Positions 43,323 through 55,529 are shown, numbered from the stretch's first letter. The stretch: DNA of 64,000 bases from Neoarius graeffei (GCF_027579695.1 NC_083571.1:88648888-88712887), one strand, 5' to 3'. Program-made: numbers and translations. Notes: generated from the sequence alone by a model not told the origin.

Positions 43323-44460
43323 GTTTGGCTCACAATCACCAGTCTATCTGTGTGGTGAATTTGAGAGATGATTTACTCCCCCAGATGTTTCCAGTTACTG
43401 AAGTGCTTTAAACATTCCAGGGCTCGACATTAGCACTTGCCCGATGGCCCGGCGGTGTGTTTTACGTCTTTCGGGCCACTAAATTTGGCCAAACAGTGGC
43501 CCGGGCGGGCCAGTACGTTTTCGATACAAATTAACAAATTTTATTACTCATTTTACCCAGAATTGTGAAGAAATTGTTTGTAAAATGCACCTTTTCGATA
43601 CGCGGTCCATCTTTGTTTTTGTCATGCTCCACTCCGTGGCAGGAGTGTGTCGTCTTCGTGCATCTTCGGAGATGTTCGGCGCTGTTTGGAAGCGTCGTTT
43701 TGGCGGGAAAATAGCATCTTGTAGACGAAGACGGTTGCAGCAAGGAGACCATCAGAACGGTGAAATTCAAATAGAAATTTGTTCAAACTCCACGCTCCCC
43801 AACCTGGCCAAAGGCCAGGTAAACAGTTTAAATACGATCGTGCATAAATTAACTATCGAGTGTTAACGAACGGCTTAATTTTGAACTCGGCAGCCAATCA
43901 GAGCGCGCGACGTCACGCTCGGTTTACAGCTCACCAAATCGTAAAACAGCATTTCGACACGCGCACTTTAGCTTCAGATGGTGTAAAATCGTTCAGACTT
44001 TGGATATTAATATCAAAATTTCAGGATACACTGCCAAGAAATACGGCTACACGTGTATCAACTTTTAGTGATTTAAAGAATGAAGTATAAATGTTAGTTG
44101 CTATGACTGAAATAGAAGAACAGATAAAATAATGTGGTAAATTAGATCTGATCCCATATATTATTCAAATATCCAAAGATTATGAAATGTATCAAAATAG
44201 CCAAACTAGGTCTACATTAGTTCATTACAACAAAAATAATAACTCTTCTGACCCTCTCTGGTACAACCAGACCATGCTAAACCCAGTATACCCCCAGTTG
44301 CTAGGGTATCTGCTGTTGCCATGGCAACAGTTTATGCAAATGAGCTGAATTTGCAAAAACGTACTACTAGTTCCCCCAAGGGCATATCCTGAAAATTTGG
44401 TGTTTATATCTTGTCTTATTAAAAAAATACATTTCACCACTTTTTGGCTCACCTGAGCAT

Positions 44461-44486
44461 ACCTGTTAATTAGCTAATTAACAGGT
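44461..44486. repeat. Perfect 26-bp palindrome
   Basis: Half-site ACCTGTTAATTAG followed directly by its exact reverse complement, with no spacer. Confidence 0.95.
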
Positions 44487-44813
44487 AATTAGGGTTATAT
44501 ATCACCCCCGAGCAGGTAAGGCTTTGCGAAAATCTCACTAGATTATTCCCCAAAGTCCACCCTTTCAGGAAATGTATGGTTTGTCAATGATTCTCATGAT
44601 ATTTTTATTAATTAAGAAATCAAACTTCTTCATGGGCAATAAAAATGCCCATTTAAATCCAGCATGATGAGGGTTAGTATGCCACCCTCACCTTCCATCC
44701 ACATTTGGGACTGGCCTGTGTGTCTTGTGGCTATTATATAAAGGTGTATTTAAAAAGTTCATTGTACTTCTATTTCTATAAGAATATCTACAGTGGTGAG
44801 AACTCAATATCTA

Positions 44814-46408
44814 CAGTGGTGCTTGAAAGTTTGTGAACCCTTTAGAATTTTCTATATTTCTGCATAAATATGACCTAAAACATCATCAGGTTTTCACACA
44901 AGTCCTAAAAGTAGATAAAGAGAACCCAGTTAAACAAAAGAGACAGAAATATTATACTTGGTCATTTATTTATTGAGGAAAATGATCCAATATTACATAC
45001 GTGAGTGGCAAAAGTATGTGAACCTTTGCTTTCAGTATCTGGTGTGACCCCCTTGTGCAGCAACAACTGCAACTAAACGCTTCCGGTAACTGTTGATCAG
45101 TCCTGCACACCGGCTTGGAGGAATTTTAGCCCATTCCTCTGTACAGAACAGCTTCAACTCTGGGATGCTGGTGGGTTTCCTCACATGAACTGCTCCCTTC
45201 AGGTCCTTCCACATTTCGATTGGATTAAGGTCAGGACTTTGACTTGGCCATTCCAAAACATTAACTTTTCTTCTTTAACCATTCTTTGGTAGAACAACCT
45301 GTGTCCTTAGGGTCATTGTCTTGCTGCACGACCCACCTTCTCTTGAGATTCAGTTCATGGACAGATGTCCTGACATTTTCCTTTAGAATTCGCTGGTATA
45401 ATTCAGAATTCATTGTTCCATCAATGATGGCAAGCCGTCCTGACCCAGATGCAGCGAAACAGGCCCAAACCATGATACTACCACCATCATGTTTCACAGA
45501 TGGGATAAGGTTCTTATGCTGGAATGCAGTGTTTTCTTTTCTCCAAACATAACGCTTCGCATTTAAACCAAAAAGTTTTATTTTGGTCTCATCCGTCCAC
45601 AAAACATTTTTCCAATAGCCTTCTGGCTTGTCCACGTGATCTTTAGCAAACTGCAGATGAGCAGCAATGTTCTTTTTGGAGAGCAGTGGCTTTCTCCTTG
45701 CAACCCTGCCATGCACACCATTGTTGTTCAGTGTTCTCCTGATGGTGGACTCATGAACATTAACATTAGCCAATGTGAGAGAGGCCTTCAGTTGCTTAGA
45801 AGTTACCCTGGGGTCCTTTGTGACCTCACCGACTATTACACGCCTTGCTCCTGGAGTGATCTTTGTTGGTCGACCACTCCGGAGGAAGGTAACAATGGTT
45901 TTGAATTTCCTCCATTTGTACACAATCTGTCTGACTGTGGATTGGTGGAGTCCAAATTCTTTAGAGATGGTTTTGTAACCTTTTCCAGCCTGATGAGCAT
46001 CAATAACACTTTTTCTGAGGTCCTCAGAAATCTCCTTTGTTCGTGCCATGATACACTTCCACAAACATGTGTTGTGAAGATCAGACTTTGATAGATCCCT
46101 GTTCTTTAAATAAAACAGGGTGCCCACTCACACCTGACTGTCATCCCATTGATTGGAAACACCTGACTCTAATTTCACCTTCAAATTAACTGCTAATCCT
46201 CGAGGTTCACATACTTTTGCCACTCACAGATATGTAATATTGGATCATTTTCCTCACTAAATAAATGACCAAGTATAATATTTTTGTCTCATTTGTTTAA
46301 CTGGGTTCTCTTTATCTACTTTTAGGACTTGTGTGAAAATCTGATGATGTTTTCGGTCATATTTATGCAGAAATATAGAAAATTCTAAAGGGTTCACAAG
46401 CACCACTG
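44814..46408 (-). mobile_element. Tc1-like transposon, nearly complete
   Basis: Ends CAGTGGTGCTTGAAAG and CACAAGCACCACTG, with TA on both flanks. The terminal inverted repeats are about 200 bp (44814-45015 against 46205-46408), of the long IR type seen in fish Tc1 elements. The transposase lies on the minus strand with two lesions. Confidence 0.93.
45032..46049 (-). pseudogene. Tc1-like transposase (DD34E), frameshifted
   Basis: From the ATG at 46049 (MARTKEISEDLRKSVIDAHQ): paired-type HTH region, then catalytic Asp in VLWTDETK, the second Asp in QQDNDPKD and the final Glu in SPDLNPIE. The frame is lost at about 45270 within the Lys-rich stretch after KEWLKK and continues in another frame as VLEWPSQSPDLNPIEMWKDL to HTRY-stop. 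All three catalytic residues remain encoded, but no single frame joins them. The start is chosen at MARTKE, the usual Tc1 start. Confidence 0.9.
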
Positions 46409-46700
46409 TACAATGTTGAGAATATATGAGCCAAAGTTGAAACCATGACAAAAAAGGAAAATTTGTCTACATCACACAGGGTGGGTTACAGGCAAAGCTT
46501 ATTCTATAAACAAGTTAGTTGCATGGTGAGGCAAAACTTAGCTTATTCTAAAACTTATACAAACAATTGTTAATGTAAAACAGTAATCAACAGCATGTGT
46601 TAAACGAACAGAGAACAAGAACAAAGGAAATTTTTAAATGTAACTAAGAAATTGATAGAACAAGAAATGCAAACAATAAAATCAGTGTGAACAAAGATAT

Positions 46701-47853
46701 GGGTCAGTCCATGAAATGGGGTTACCAAAATGTGACATAGAGAGAGTCACTTAAAACAATTTACAACTGAAAACAACTTTTATTTCCATGAAGCATTGAC
46801 CATATAAGAAAATATAACTCCTGCTCTACAATGTATGATAAAATCCATCAGTATTTACCCGGTTGCTAATGTAACAAGGACACGAACAAGCTTTTAAAAA
46901 TAAAGGAAAAATATTGATAAAATCAATTTTTTGCTTTTATTTGCTTACTTTAAACATTAACACGGAATAATAATTCATTAGAAATATTAGTTCAACATCA
47001 TAAACACTGAAAATATGAAATACCAGTATTTCACAAACTTCATAAAATCTCTAAGATTTGAACAATAACAGTCATTAACAGGAAACAGTTTCATCCTATA
47101 TGGGGTAAATGAGACTATTGAATTCATTACTTTACTTAGTCACACTTATATCTGCACTTCTCGAGAGCACGTGTTGTGGTGTGTGAGATCCCGCGAGAAG
47201 TTCTCTCGTGTCAGTTCAGCTCACCTAGATTGAGTAAACAGGTCTCGCAGGTTGTGAACGAACCAGGAAGTGAGTGGACGCCAAGTTAGGATGTGAGAAA
47301 CATCGATAATTTCTTTTATTGCCGTTTGTTTAAATTTCTTTCTACCTACATCGTTTTATAGTATATTCTTCTTTATATTAAAAACATCAATCATGATTTC
47401 AACTCGTTTTATCATTTTTTATAAGCCTGGTTTCTAACGTAACACGGTAGGACACCACAATGTTACGTTCACAACCTATTTTTAGTGGATGAATTCGAAG
47501 CTAAATAGTTTATAGAACCTTCTTAACTTTATTATGCGAGTGTAAAACTAAATTGCAAGTACCATGAAACTAATTTTATTGAAATTCTCAGAAAGTAATG
47601 AAGGTTTATTTAAGCTCAAAGTCAGCAAATATTCCATGTCACAAAAAACGTGTCATCCGTGTCCAGTCACAGGGGAAGAAAATGTTTCACATTTCTTTAT
47701 TTCAAAAGAAAACTTCATTTTTTTATTTTTTATTTCTTCAAACAGTATTTATGGATAATCTGCTAAATATTTCTTTAAATCATGGAAATTAAAGATGAAA
47801 TGATTATGTAAACCCGGACTAATGAAAAGTAACATCATTTCATGGACTGACCC
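46701..47853. mobile_element. TIR element, GGGTCAGTCCATGAAATG termini
   Basis: Ends GGGTCAGTCCATGAAATG and CATTTCATGGACTGACCC, with ATAT on both flanks. 1153 bp, AT-rich, no recognised reading frame. Confidence 0.8.
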
Positions 47854-48145
47854 ATATAATAATGTTAGCAAAATATGAATAATCTTTATTTTCATTAATT
47901 TCACCTTAAAATGCACCAGAATGCACAAATATGAATTGAAAAATCAAAATTTTCCGGGGGAAGGCCCCCGGACCCCCCTCTTTGTGCAAGCACCTATGGT
48001 GCTTGCAGCGGCTGCCTGTGGCAGCTGTGGTTTGGGTACCGCGCGCATTCGGGCCACCACATTTTCCATTTGGGCCAGTAACTTTTCATTTCCACTGGCC
48101 CAATGGGCCACCAGTGGTAAATGCTTAATGTCTAGGCCTGCATTC

Positions 48146-49118
48146 TATTTAACATTTCCTTTCTGAGGAAATTGTCATTTAAAAAGGTTCAAGTACTGCC
48201 TTGTTTGAAATTTCCAAGCAAAGCTTTATTTAATGTAGCAGTGGACTTGAAGATTTGTGCAGTTTCCTTGCTTCCTCTAAATGCTTTTTACAGGGTTCCC
48301 ACAGGTCATGGGATTTCTGGAATATCATGGAATTTTAAGCATCTATTCCACACATGGAAAGTCATGGGGTTTGATAATTTGGGCCAAGTCATGGAACATC
48401 AGGGTTTTTATTTTAATTATTTTTTTTAAATCAAGATATTGCACAAAAACACATCACAATGACTAAATTTCACCGGGCTTCTTTCTTTTTTTTTAAATTA
48501 AATTAAATGAAATCGAAAGGCTGTCTACTTTTTAATAATTCTTTCTCACGATATCTATTTGTTCCCTCGTTTTACTAATTCATGGCCACATTTGAATAAT
48601 TTGTGGCTCCGTTTTAATAATTTGTTCGGAATAGCATAACCTGCTGTTTATTAATGCATCACTCTCATTTAGCTGCTGAAGACATCTGCATTGGATGGTA
48701 TGGGGACAGTACAGTGTCCGTGCAACCACAATTTGCCTAAAACAAAGGAACGAAATATTAAAATGTGGCCATGATTTAATGAAAATGAAGGAACAATTTT
48801 AAAACATGGGGGGGTAAAATCTTATTTTCGTGTCCTGAGTGAGGTTCTGTACCAGTCAGAAGGTGGATAAATTTGATACACCAGCACAGTTTGGACAGTA
48901 GTTGCAGCTGTAACATGAACGATAGGTTTATATTCATGCACTCTCTCTAATACATTTGTTGTTTCTATAGTAACGGCTCATGCGCAGGAACTTGTATGAT
49001 GTTCCACGTAATCTGAGCCTTATAATAATGAACGGTTTAAAAAAAAAAAAAAAGTTAATTTAACAAAGGAACGCAAGTGTTGATTGGGGGGGTTGATTTT
49101 TATATACAATGTATAAAT
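48146..49118. other. Intron 4, partial transposon debris
   Basis: CAGGGTTCCCACAGGTCATG at about 48293 looks like a hAT terminus, but the partner was not found. 48430-48530 (GAAAGGCTGTCTACTTTTTA) resembles an end of the TTAA family at 61493. Confidence 0.4.
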
Positions 49119-49925
49119 TAGTGCTGTCAAAAATGTCGCGTTATTAACGCGTTAACTTGACTCAATTTTAACGGCGATAATTTTTTTTATCGCGAGATTA
49201 ACGCTCTGTGACATGATGTAGGGCGCGCTAGTAGAGATGGGATTTATGGCTCTTTGATGGGATCCGCATCTTTGTGATTCGTTCTTTGAAAAGAGCCGTT
49301 CAAAAGACTGGCTCATTTGGCTCTTTTTAAATATTTATTCAGTTTTAAGAAGACAGCGTCTAAAGAAGCCAGATCCCTCTGAACTGTAAACTCAATGCTA
49401 TCCCAGAAATCCTTCCTGTAATATGCAAATTTGGCCACCTCTGATTGGACAGCGCGACGCGTCAACAGGCAGAAAGTGTAAAAGTACAAAATGTGTTAAG
49501 TGAGATGAAACAGTAAAGATCAGATTCAATGCAATATTTATCAACGAACAACTTAAACTTAATATAATAGTGTACTTTATATTATAATCAAGCATGTCAA
49601 GCCTACCGTCACTGTGTGACCTATCTCTCTGATTGATTAGCTCAAACAGTAGATCATTTCACTCATGGTTCTCTTGCTAGCCCCGCGCCGGTGCTCGGCT
49701 TAGGTTTCACTTTGCAGTGGCTGTGTCAAGACGTGTTATGCTTTGCAATAAAAAAAAAAAACCATTGGTACAAAGCAAGCCCATTCACTTTTTTATGCTG
49801 ATAAGAGAATTACAATGTTTTTTTATGTGACAAAAATGTGCGATTAAATTGCGATTAATCGCAAGTTAACTATGACTGTCGCGACATTAATCGCGATTAA
49901 ATATTTTAATCGCTTGACAGCACTA
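49119..49925. mobile_element. hAT element, TAGTGCTGTCAA termini, copy 2
   Basis: Inverted relative to 20589-21558. The TSD GTATAAAT (49111-49118) / ATATAAAT (49926-49933) has one mismatch. It lacks an internal GC-rich block of about 145 bp present in copy 1. Confidence 0.87.
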
Positions 49926-50246
49926 ATATAAATACAATTTTTTTTAAAGATACTTTATGTAGCATTTATAGAAATAATTTAATACTCGGTGCTCTGTAAC
50001 AGTGTTGTGTTGCTATTATGTAAGCAGTAACAGGAACTAATGCCGCTTTTCCACTACAAACGCGGCTGAGCCGTGCCGTGCCGAGTCGAGCTGAGTCGAG
50101 CTGAGCGGGGCTGTTGGAGTTGCATTTCGACTACAACCGCGCTGAACCGTGCTGGCTGGAAGTGGGTGGACACATTGGGTGGAGTTAGCGAAAGTGGGTG
50201 GACGTCACGTGATGTCGTTAAGCAGCGCAAACAGTGACATCAGTGA

Positions 50247-50807
50247 CAGTGGCGGAACAAGTCAGAGCCGGGCCGGGCGCGGGGCAAATGACCGGGCCCT
50301 TTATTAAAGCTTATCATAACATCATTTTAGGCTACAAAATGTCCGCAACTGCGGTGTTTACCAATTTCAACACTACCGGGTGCAACTATATGTTATTTAG
50401 TACATCAAGTCCTTCAAACGAACATGTAACTCAGAAACAAAAAACATTAGGATACTGTACATGGCTCATAATAAAACATCAATAGCCTATACTGCGCACA
50501 TTATTTGAAGGGCATACGAATGAGCGCTCAGAGTGGTGACAGGAAGAGTCAGAAATAAAAGGAGGGCGGTGCAAACCTCACTGAATGCACTGTGTTTACC
50601 AATTTCAACACTACGGGGTGCAACTATGTTATTTTGTACATTAAGTCCTTCAAACGAACATGTAACTCAGAAACAAAAAAACATTAGGCGACATACTGTA
50701 CATGGCTCATAATAAAACATCAATAGCCTACTGCGCGCATTATTTGAAGGGCATACGGCGAGCCTTGCGCTCCGCGAACTCGTCCACGATGCTCTGTATG
50801 TCACTGA
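50247..50807. mobile_element. hAT-like insertion with internal duplication
   Basis: Starts CAGTGGCGGAACAAGTCAGA and ends near GTATGTCACTGA. Flanks ATCAGTGA (50239-50246) and TTCAGTGA (50808-50815) form an 8-bp TSD with one mismatch. Two direct copies of about 170 bp, 238 bp apart, lie inside (from 50355 and 50593). Copy 1 of the host element lacks it. Confidence 0.75.
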
Positions 50808-50859
50808 TTCAGTGATCTTTTAAGCGGTAGTCTCACGACCCGAATAGTAAACAATAAAC

Positions 50860-50988
50860 ATGGAGGACATGGAGTCGTTAGTGTTGCTGGTCTTGGTGCT
50901 GTGGCTTGTCGTCACCGACAACGCCAACAGATACTGGCAAGAGCGTATAGATGAGGCGAGGCGCATAAGGCTTCAGAAATTCTCGTAA
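50860..50988 (+). CDS. 42-aa reading frame carried by Harbinger element, copy 2
   Basis: Begins MEDMESLVLLVLVLWLVV and ends RRIRLQKFS-stop. Same length as the frame at 7372-7500. The differences found are Pro/Ser at residue 6 plus synonymous changes. Likely a transposon first exon. Confidence 0.45.
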   Translation: MEDMESLVLLVLVLWLVVTDNANRYWQERIDEARRIRLQKFS

Positions 50989-51618
50989 TTCGTAATTCTT
51001 CTCCTTCCGGGTTTGCGGTGTTTACAGATCCCAGCGCGCTCGCGGGGCGTGTGTGGGCATGTGAGGACACGCCTCCTCACCAATCAGTGCACAGGGGAGT
51101 GTCTGCTCACGCCCCCAACCTCAGTCGGCACGGTTTGGCTCGCTTCAGCCCCACTCCAAAACGGTGCGAGTTTTAGGGGCTAAGCAGGGCTGAAACGAGC
51201 TGAGTCGTGCTGGTTTTTGGTAGTCGAAACGCGAGCCGTGTCGGGCTGAAGTGAGCTGAAGCGAGCTGAAGTGAGCTGAAAAAGGGTAGTGGAAAAGGGC
51301 CATAAGTGTTGTCATGCAAGTTTCCCCAACAGTAAATGTAACTATAAACCATTAAAAAGCATGTATTATTCATTAATAAATTATAATCTATGGTAAATTG
51401 CTGTGGTATAAGAAAAATTACATACTCCAGACTGTGCTGTTCCACAAAAATAATCCATTTTGCCCCAGGCCATGTCGCACCACCCTGTGTGGTATTTTTC
51501 AGTAGCAGCCCAGTCTATTATGTTATTCCTTATTTAATGAAATTGTATATAATGGAATATGGCGGTGACTCTCCTTTGCTCTTTCTCCCTCTTCCCCATT
51601 TCCTATGTCTCTCTACAG

Positions 51619-51772
51619 GGCAGACTCCATATATGAGGACATGAAGCAGAGGTACGGTACTCAGTGCTGTTACCTGTTGAAGATCAACTCTGGAACAGGT
51701 GCTGCTGGGCCAGATGAGCAAATGCCAGACCCCTGGAGTCAGTATCTACATAAGAACCACTTCTCCAGCTCT
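51619..51772 (+). CDS. trappc8: TRAPPC8 exon 5 (codons 206-257)
   Basis: The acceptor is ctctacag|GGCAGA. Encodes RADSIYEDMKQRYGTQCCYL, then LKINSGTGAAGPDEQMPDPW and SQYLHKNHFSSS. The donor is AGCTCT|gtgagt, phase 0. The C-terminal end of the exon begins the divergent linker region of the protein. Confidence 0.95.
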
Positions 51773-53299
51773 GTGAGTCCAACAGCAGCCTATTTACATT
51801 GTTGGCACTCATTCCTTGGGCTTAAAAGAATATTCCAGTGCTTCTAAGCCTGAATTCTATCTGACAGTGGTAGCATTTGGTTCATGTCTACATCTTACTC
51901 TGTACTGAAGAAAGTAACTGAACTTGTTTACATGAATTTGACTTTTAGTGGAAGTCTAAGGGTTGTTGCTGAACTCCATAGATATACTTTTATAACAAAT
52001 GGGACATTTTTTTAAGAATTTGATGACGACAAAAGCTTAAGATGGGATGGATATGAAAAAGTCCACCAAAGATGCTCGATTATCCAATGTGCCAACAGTG
52101 TAGCAGTATGGTAGAAAGAAATTCTCGTTACTCATCCTTTCTCCGAAGGGTTTGTGGTATCCATGCGCAATATGATCCACCAGCATGGATGAAATCTACA
52201 GAACTGGAGCTTACTCCAACAATACTTTTGACTAAATCATTTATAAAAGCTTTCTACAGAGCAGTCAGCATTAACCTTCTGGTAAAGTAATGACGCTGTA
52301 TGATGCAATATTTACAATAGTTGCTGCTGTTACGCAGCCATTTTCGCTTTCTTCTTTTCTGCTGTTACACATTGAACAGCATGTACACCAGCACACTTGG
52401 TTCCCATTGCTACATTCATTGTGGTTGTATGAGCCTGGTAGTTTCATACCCAAGCAGATCTGCTATCCCAAATCAAAGGAAAGATTCATCACCCTCAGCT
52501 AGATGACCTGTGCCTGTGGGTTAGGCCCATTGGGGTGTTGTGCAAACTGACCTCTGCAAGCCTGCATTCCAGGAACCACTCCTGAATGCAAGAGCTCGTA
52601 TCATATGGGCTGCGTGTGCCCTTAGCTGGAATCTGCTCCATTAGTTTGTCTTGCAAATGTTCACTGGGGTTGACCAGGAGTTTTAGGTTTGTCATATTGC
52701 CCAGGTTTGTGATCAGTTGACCTTGCAGTGTTCCATTGAGGCAAAGCTGCAGAGTGTTCTTTCATTCTATGAGCCTGTTTAGACTAAATGGCAGATATCT
52801 CATCCTCAAACCACCTGCTCATCTGTCATGGAGGAAAGATGTGAGGGGCTTCCTTGCCCAACTGGAGACTGGCCTGCTGGGTGGTGGATGGCCTCACCAA
52901 TAGGCAGGCTGGGTACCCAGTCCCTACAATATATCTCATCACTGTCTCTTCTTAATGCATGCTTCTTACAAGCGTGCCTCTTCCCTGAAGTCTGTGCTGC
53001 TGCTACCTTGGCATCACTGTAGACATTCTCCAGTTTCTACGAGGTTTATTTCACCTTCTTAGTTGGGTGCGTGAACACCATTCCCATGACCCCTAAGGTG
53101 AATTGCGTTTTTCTTGGTTATCCAGATGATTCAGACTGCCTTTGGTGGTTAGGAGGGGTGAAATAGAAAGCTGGTTCTGTATGTGGCTGTGGTTCAGTAC
53201 ATCATACCTGAACTTGTGGCATTGTTTGGAAACATTGGTGTGTACAAGAAGGTATAAAGGGTTCATAGAAGAACAAGAGTAACTAGCACTTCCCTTTAA
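51773..53299. other. Intron 5, nothing recognised
   Basis: Short open frames occur on both strands without known motifs. No TIR or TSD pairs were found. Confidence 0.3.
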
Positions 53300-53565
53300 G
53301 CCTAGGTCACAACCGGACGTGCGATTTTTGGCGTTTCCCAAATCGCTGCGTTTTTGTTAGTTCATGGAGAAAGACGCACGTTGGCCGTAAGTTTGTCTTG
53401 CAACCTGAAAAAAAACGTAAGTGCCCGTAGAGTTTGTTTGACATGACAAAGAACCTCTGCGGCCAGTCTACTGCTCGAAAATCAGCACGTCACACGCGCG
53501 CCCTCCGTGCGTTTTTTGCACGTAGACCGGCCGTAGAAGCACATACGCCTGGTTGTGACCGAGGC
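53300..53565. mobile_element. Short TIR MITE, GCCTAGGTCACAACCGG termini
   Basis: Left GCCTAGGTCACAACCGG, right CCTGGTTGTGACCGAGGC, inverted. 266 bp, non-coding. The TSD is ambiguous in the T-rich flanks. Confidence 0.7.
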
Positions 53566-53600
53566 TTTTTATTGGCTGCCTCAACAACTGCTCTAAGAAA

Positions 53601-53860
53601 CATCAGCTGTACGATAAGGAGAAGGTGGACATGGCTAGGACACATTTTGAGACACCAGGATGACAACAGTATTGTGGCACTTGGATGGGCTCCAAGTGGA
53701 AAAGAGCTAGAAGCAGGCCCAAAATGACATGGAGAAGAACAATGGAAAGAGAGGAACTATCAAGGATGGCCTAGTTGGAATGCGGCCAGGACTGCAGCAC
53801 AAGACAGAAGGGGCTGGTCAGCCAGCATGGAGGCCTTATGTGACTTGTGGTGCGGAGAGA
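53601..53860 (+). pseudogene. LINE reverse-transcriptase C-terminal fragment
   Basis: Encodes IRRRWTWLGHILRHQDDNSI, then in a shifted frame RPKMTWRRTMERE, and NAARTAAQDRRGWSASMEAL in a third. The WLGH-L-R, RPK-TWRR and DR-GW pattern is the C-terminal end of ORF2 in several fish non-LTR retrotransposons. Heavily decayed; interrupted at 53873 by the TTAA element. Confidence 0.75.
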
Positions 53861-53872
53861 CTTGGTGCTTAA

Positions 53873-55332
53873 AGGAGATACGCAGAGCCTTTATTTTTAA
53901 ATGCATTTCTGAGTGGATAGTATCTCCATCCTTGACTCTTGTATGCTGCATAAATGGGAATAAAAAAATATATTTTTGAGAGTTAAAATCGACTGCAAAG
54001 TTGGCATTCGAGCTGCCCCACTGAGCCAGCCAGCCCCGAGTGCATGATCTCACAGCAGGAGCCGGTTTTAATGCTGAGGCCTTTGACAGCTGTAGACCAA
54101 AGTAATATGAATAAAAATTTATAGTGAAAGTAAAAAATACCGTTACCGACTTGCTCAACTAAGACTGATTTGACTTCATTGATTGTGAGTTGACTCTCAT
54201 TAAAACAGGATGGGTGTTATAACTTGGGCAACATACATGTGCATGCATGCATTTTCACTGATAAAACATAAAAGGCTAATTAAATAATCAGATGAACTGA
54301 GACAATCACATTCTGAAGCAAATTAAATAATCTTATACCGGTAACTTAAACATACAATACAAGTTACATGTATTAATCTAAATGCAGGGTCAACAAGAAG
54401 TGTTTTGTATCCAAATGAGTTGGAGCTTACCTGTCTGTTCTCGCTTCTTGAAGGCTGACCTTGTGGCTGATTGTTTTGAAACAATCCTGGCTTTCAGTTG
54501 TTCGTTCCGTTCTCTGTTCATTCGCTTCTTCCATGTAAGGGTGAGATATTGCTGCTGAGGCAAGCATGTCCAGTGGAGAAATCAGACTGCTGGTCCACTC
54601 ATTCTCCATTTTCCCCATACTGAGTACTCCGCCATTACTGCTCAGCTCAGGCAATTACTAAAACCCGGGATGGAAAGGGATGTCACCGGTTTTGGCAACA
54701 ACCATGGGGAGGTCACTGCCTGAGCGATATGTCGCATCCCATTCTGTCCCGGGTTTTAGCAACAACCCTCGACTCACGCTCCGGGAGAACTGGTGCAACT
54801 GAACTTGCTTTCCTTTTCTTGTTTTCCTTTAATTATTGGTACTGCACCCTCTTTCAATACGGGCTTATAGCCAACGCTCCTCAACAGATCAGAGGTCTCA
54901 TACAAGTGTTCAGTAAAATGTGCCGAGGAGAGACCACTTCGTAGGCGCCCAATGTGCCCGTGAACTTCTCGCAAAACACGTCCAAATCTTTGCAGTTTGA
55001 ACATTTCTTGGACCATGAATGCAACGTAAATCCACCTTCTGTCGTGTTGCTGCACCCGCCAGCAACACATCTATGTGGCATGGCGATAAAATAGCTCGAA
55101 GTTACAGTCAGCTCTGTTTTAGTATAGCCGCAATGGCGAGGAGACCAATAGACTTCCTGCGGTGACATCACAGATGTCAAGGTCATTCATTCAGACAGCT
55201 ACCTATATGAATCTCTTTAATCGTAAAAATTACTCTTAGATTTATTGTTAACACTTAACTATTCCTATGCCATTCTTGAGGTCTCAAGGCATTTATAAAC
55301 AAAAAGCGAGGCCATGGTTCTGTGTATCTCCT
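53873..55332 (-). mobile_element. Kolobok-like element (TTAA target) with THAP exon
   Basis: Ends AGGAGATACGCAGAGCC and TCTGTGTATCTCCT, with TTAA on both sides (53869-53872, 55333-55336). TTAA targets plus a THAP-domain gene are features of Kolobok transposons. 1460 bp; only the N-terminal part of a protein gene remains. Confidence 0.8.
54424..55081 (-). pseudogene. THAP-domain exon of a Kolobok-like transposase
   Basis: From the ATG at 55081: MPHRCVAGGCSNTTEGGFTL followed by HSW, then in another frame FGRVLREVHGHIGRL and SSAHFTEHLYETSDLL. The third zinc ligand Cys appears replaced (SSAHF where CSAHF is usual). A further open stretch, MENEWTSSLISPLDMLAS to QEARTDR (54609-54427), ends at a good donor AG|gtaagc. 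Frameshifted, so not functional. Confidence 0.7.
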
Positions 55333-55529
55333 TTAAGCTTAAGATCAACGACTGCTCTTGGACTTCCCTCAAAAATATTTTAAGTAATTGGGTGTTCGGT
55401 TGTCTCAGTACGGGTAAACGTGTATCTAAATTCCTGTTATTGGTAACCAGTGATTTAGGTTGAAATTTTCCTCGAACCCAGCTTCAGACTTTTGTAAGCT
55501 TAAGCCATCCTTTTGTGCACACGATACAG

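Larger units (their letters stand above)
43418..48140. mobile_element. Large TIR element with 5-bp TSD, two nested insertions
   Basis: Left end CAGGGCTCGACATTAGCA, right end TGCTTAATGTCTAGGCCTG. CATTC lies on both flanks (43413-43417, 48141-48145). Net of a Tc1 (44814-46408) and a MITE (46701-47853) it is about 2 kb. GGCCCGGGCGGGCCAGT and GGCCCAATGGGCCACCAGT lie near the two ends. No transposase is recognised; a 5-bp TSD fits hAT5. Confidence 0.65.
50041..51302 (+). mobile_element. Harbinger-type element, TGCCGCTTTTCCACTAC family, copy 2
   Basis: Same ends as 7142-7814, with TAA on both flanks (50038-50040, 51303-51305). It is longer because of an internal hAT-like insertion (50247-50807). 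Keeps the 42-codon frame at 50860-50988. Confidence 0.87.

Noticed and set aside
45636-46091. 151-codon plus-strand frame
   Set aside because: Antisense shadow of the Tc1 transposase.
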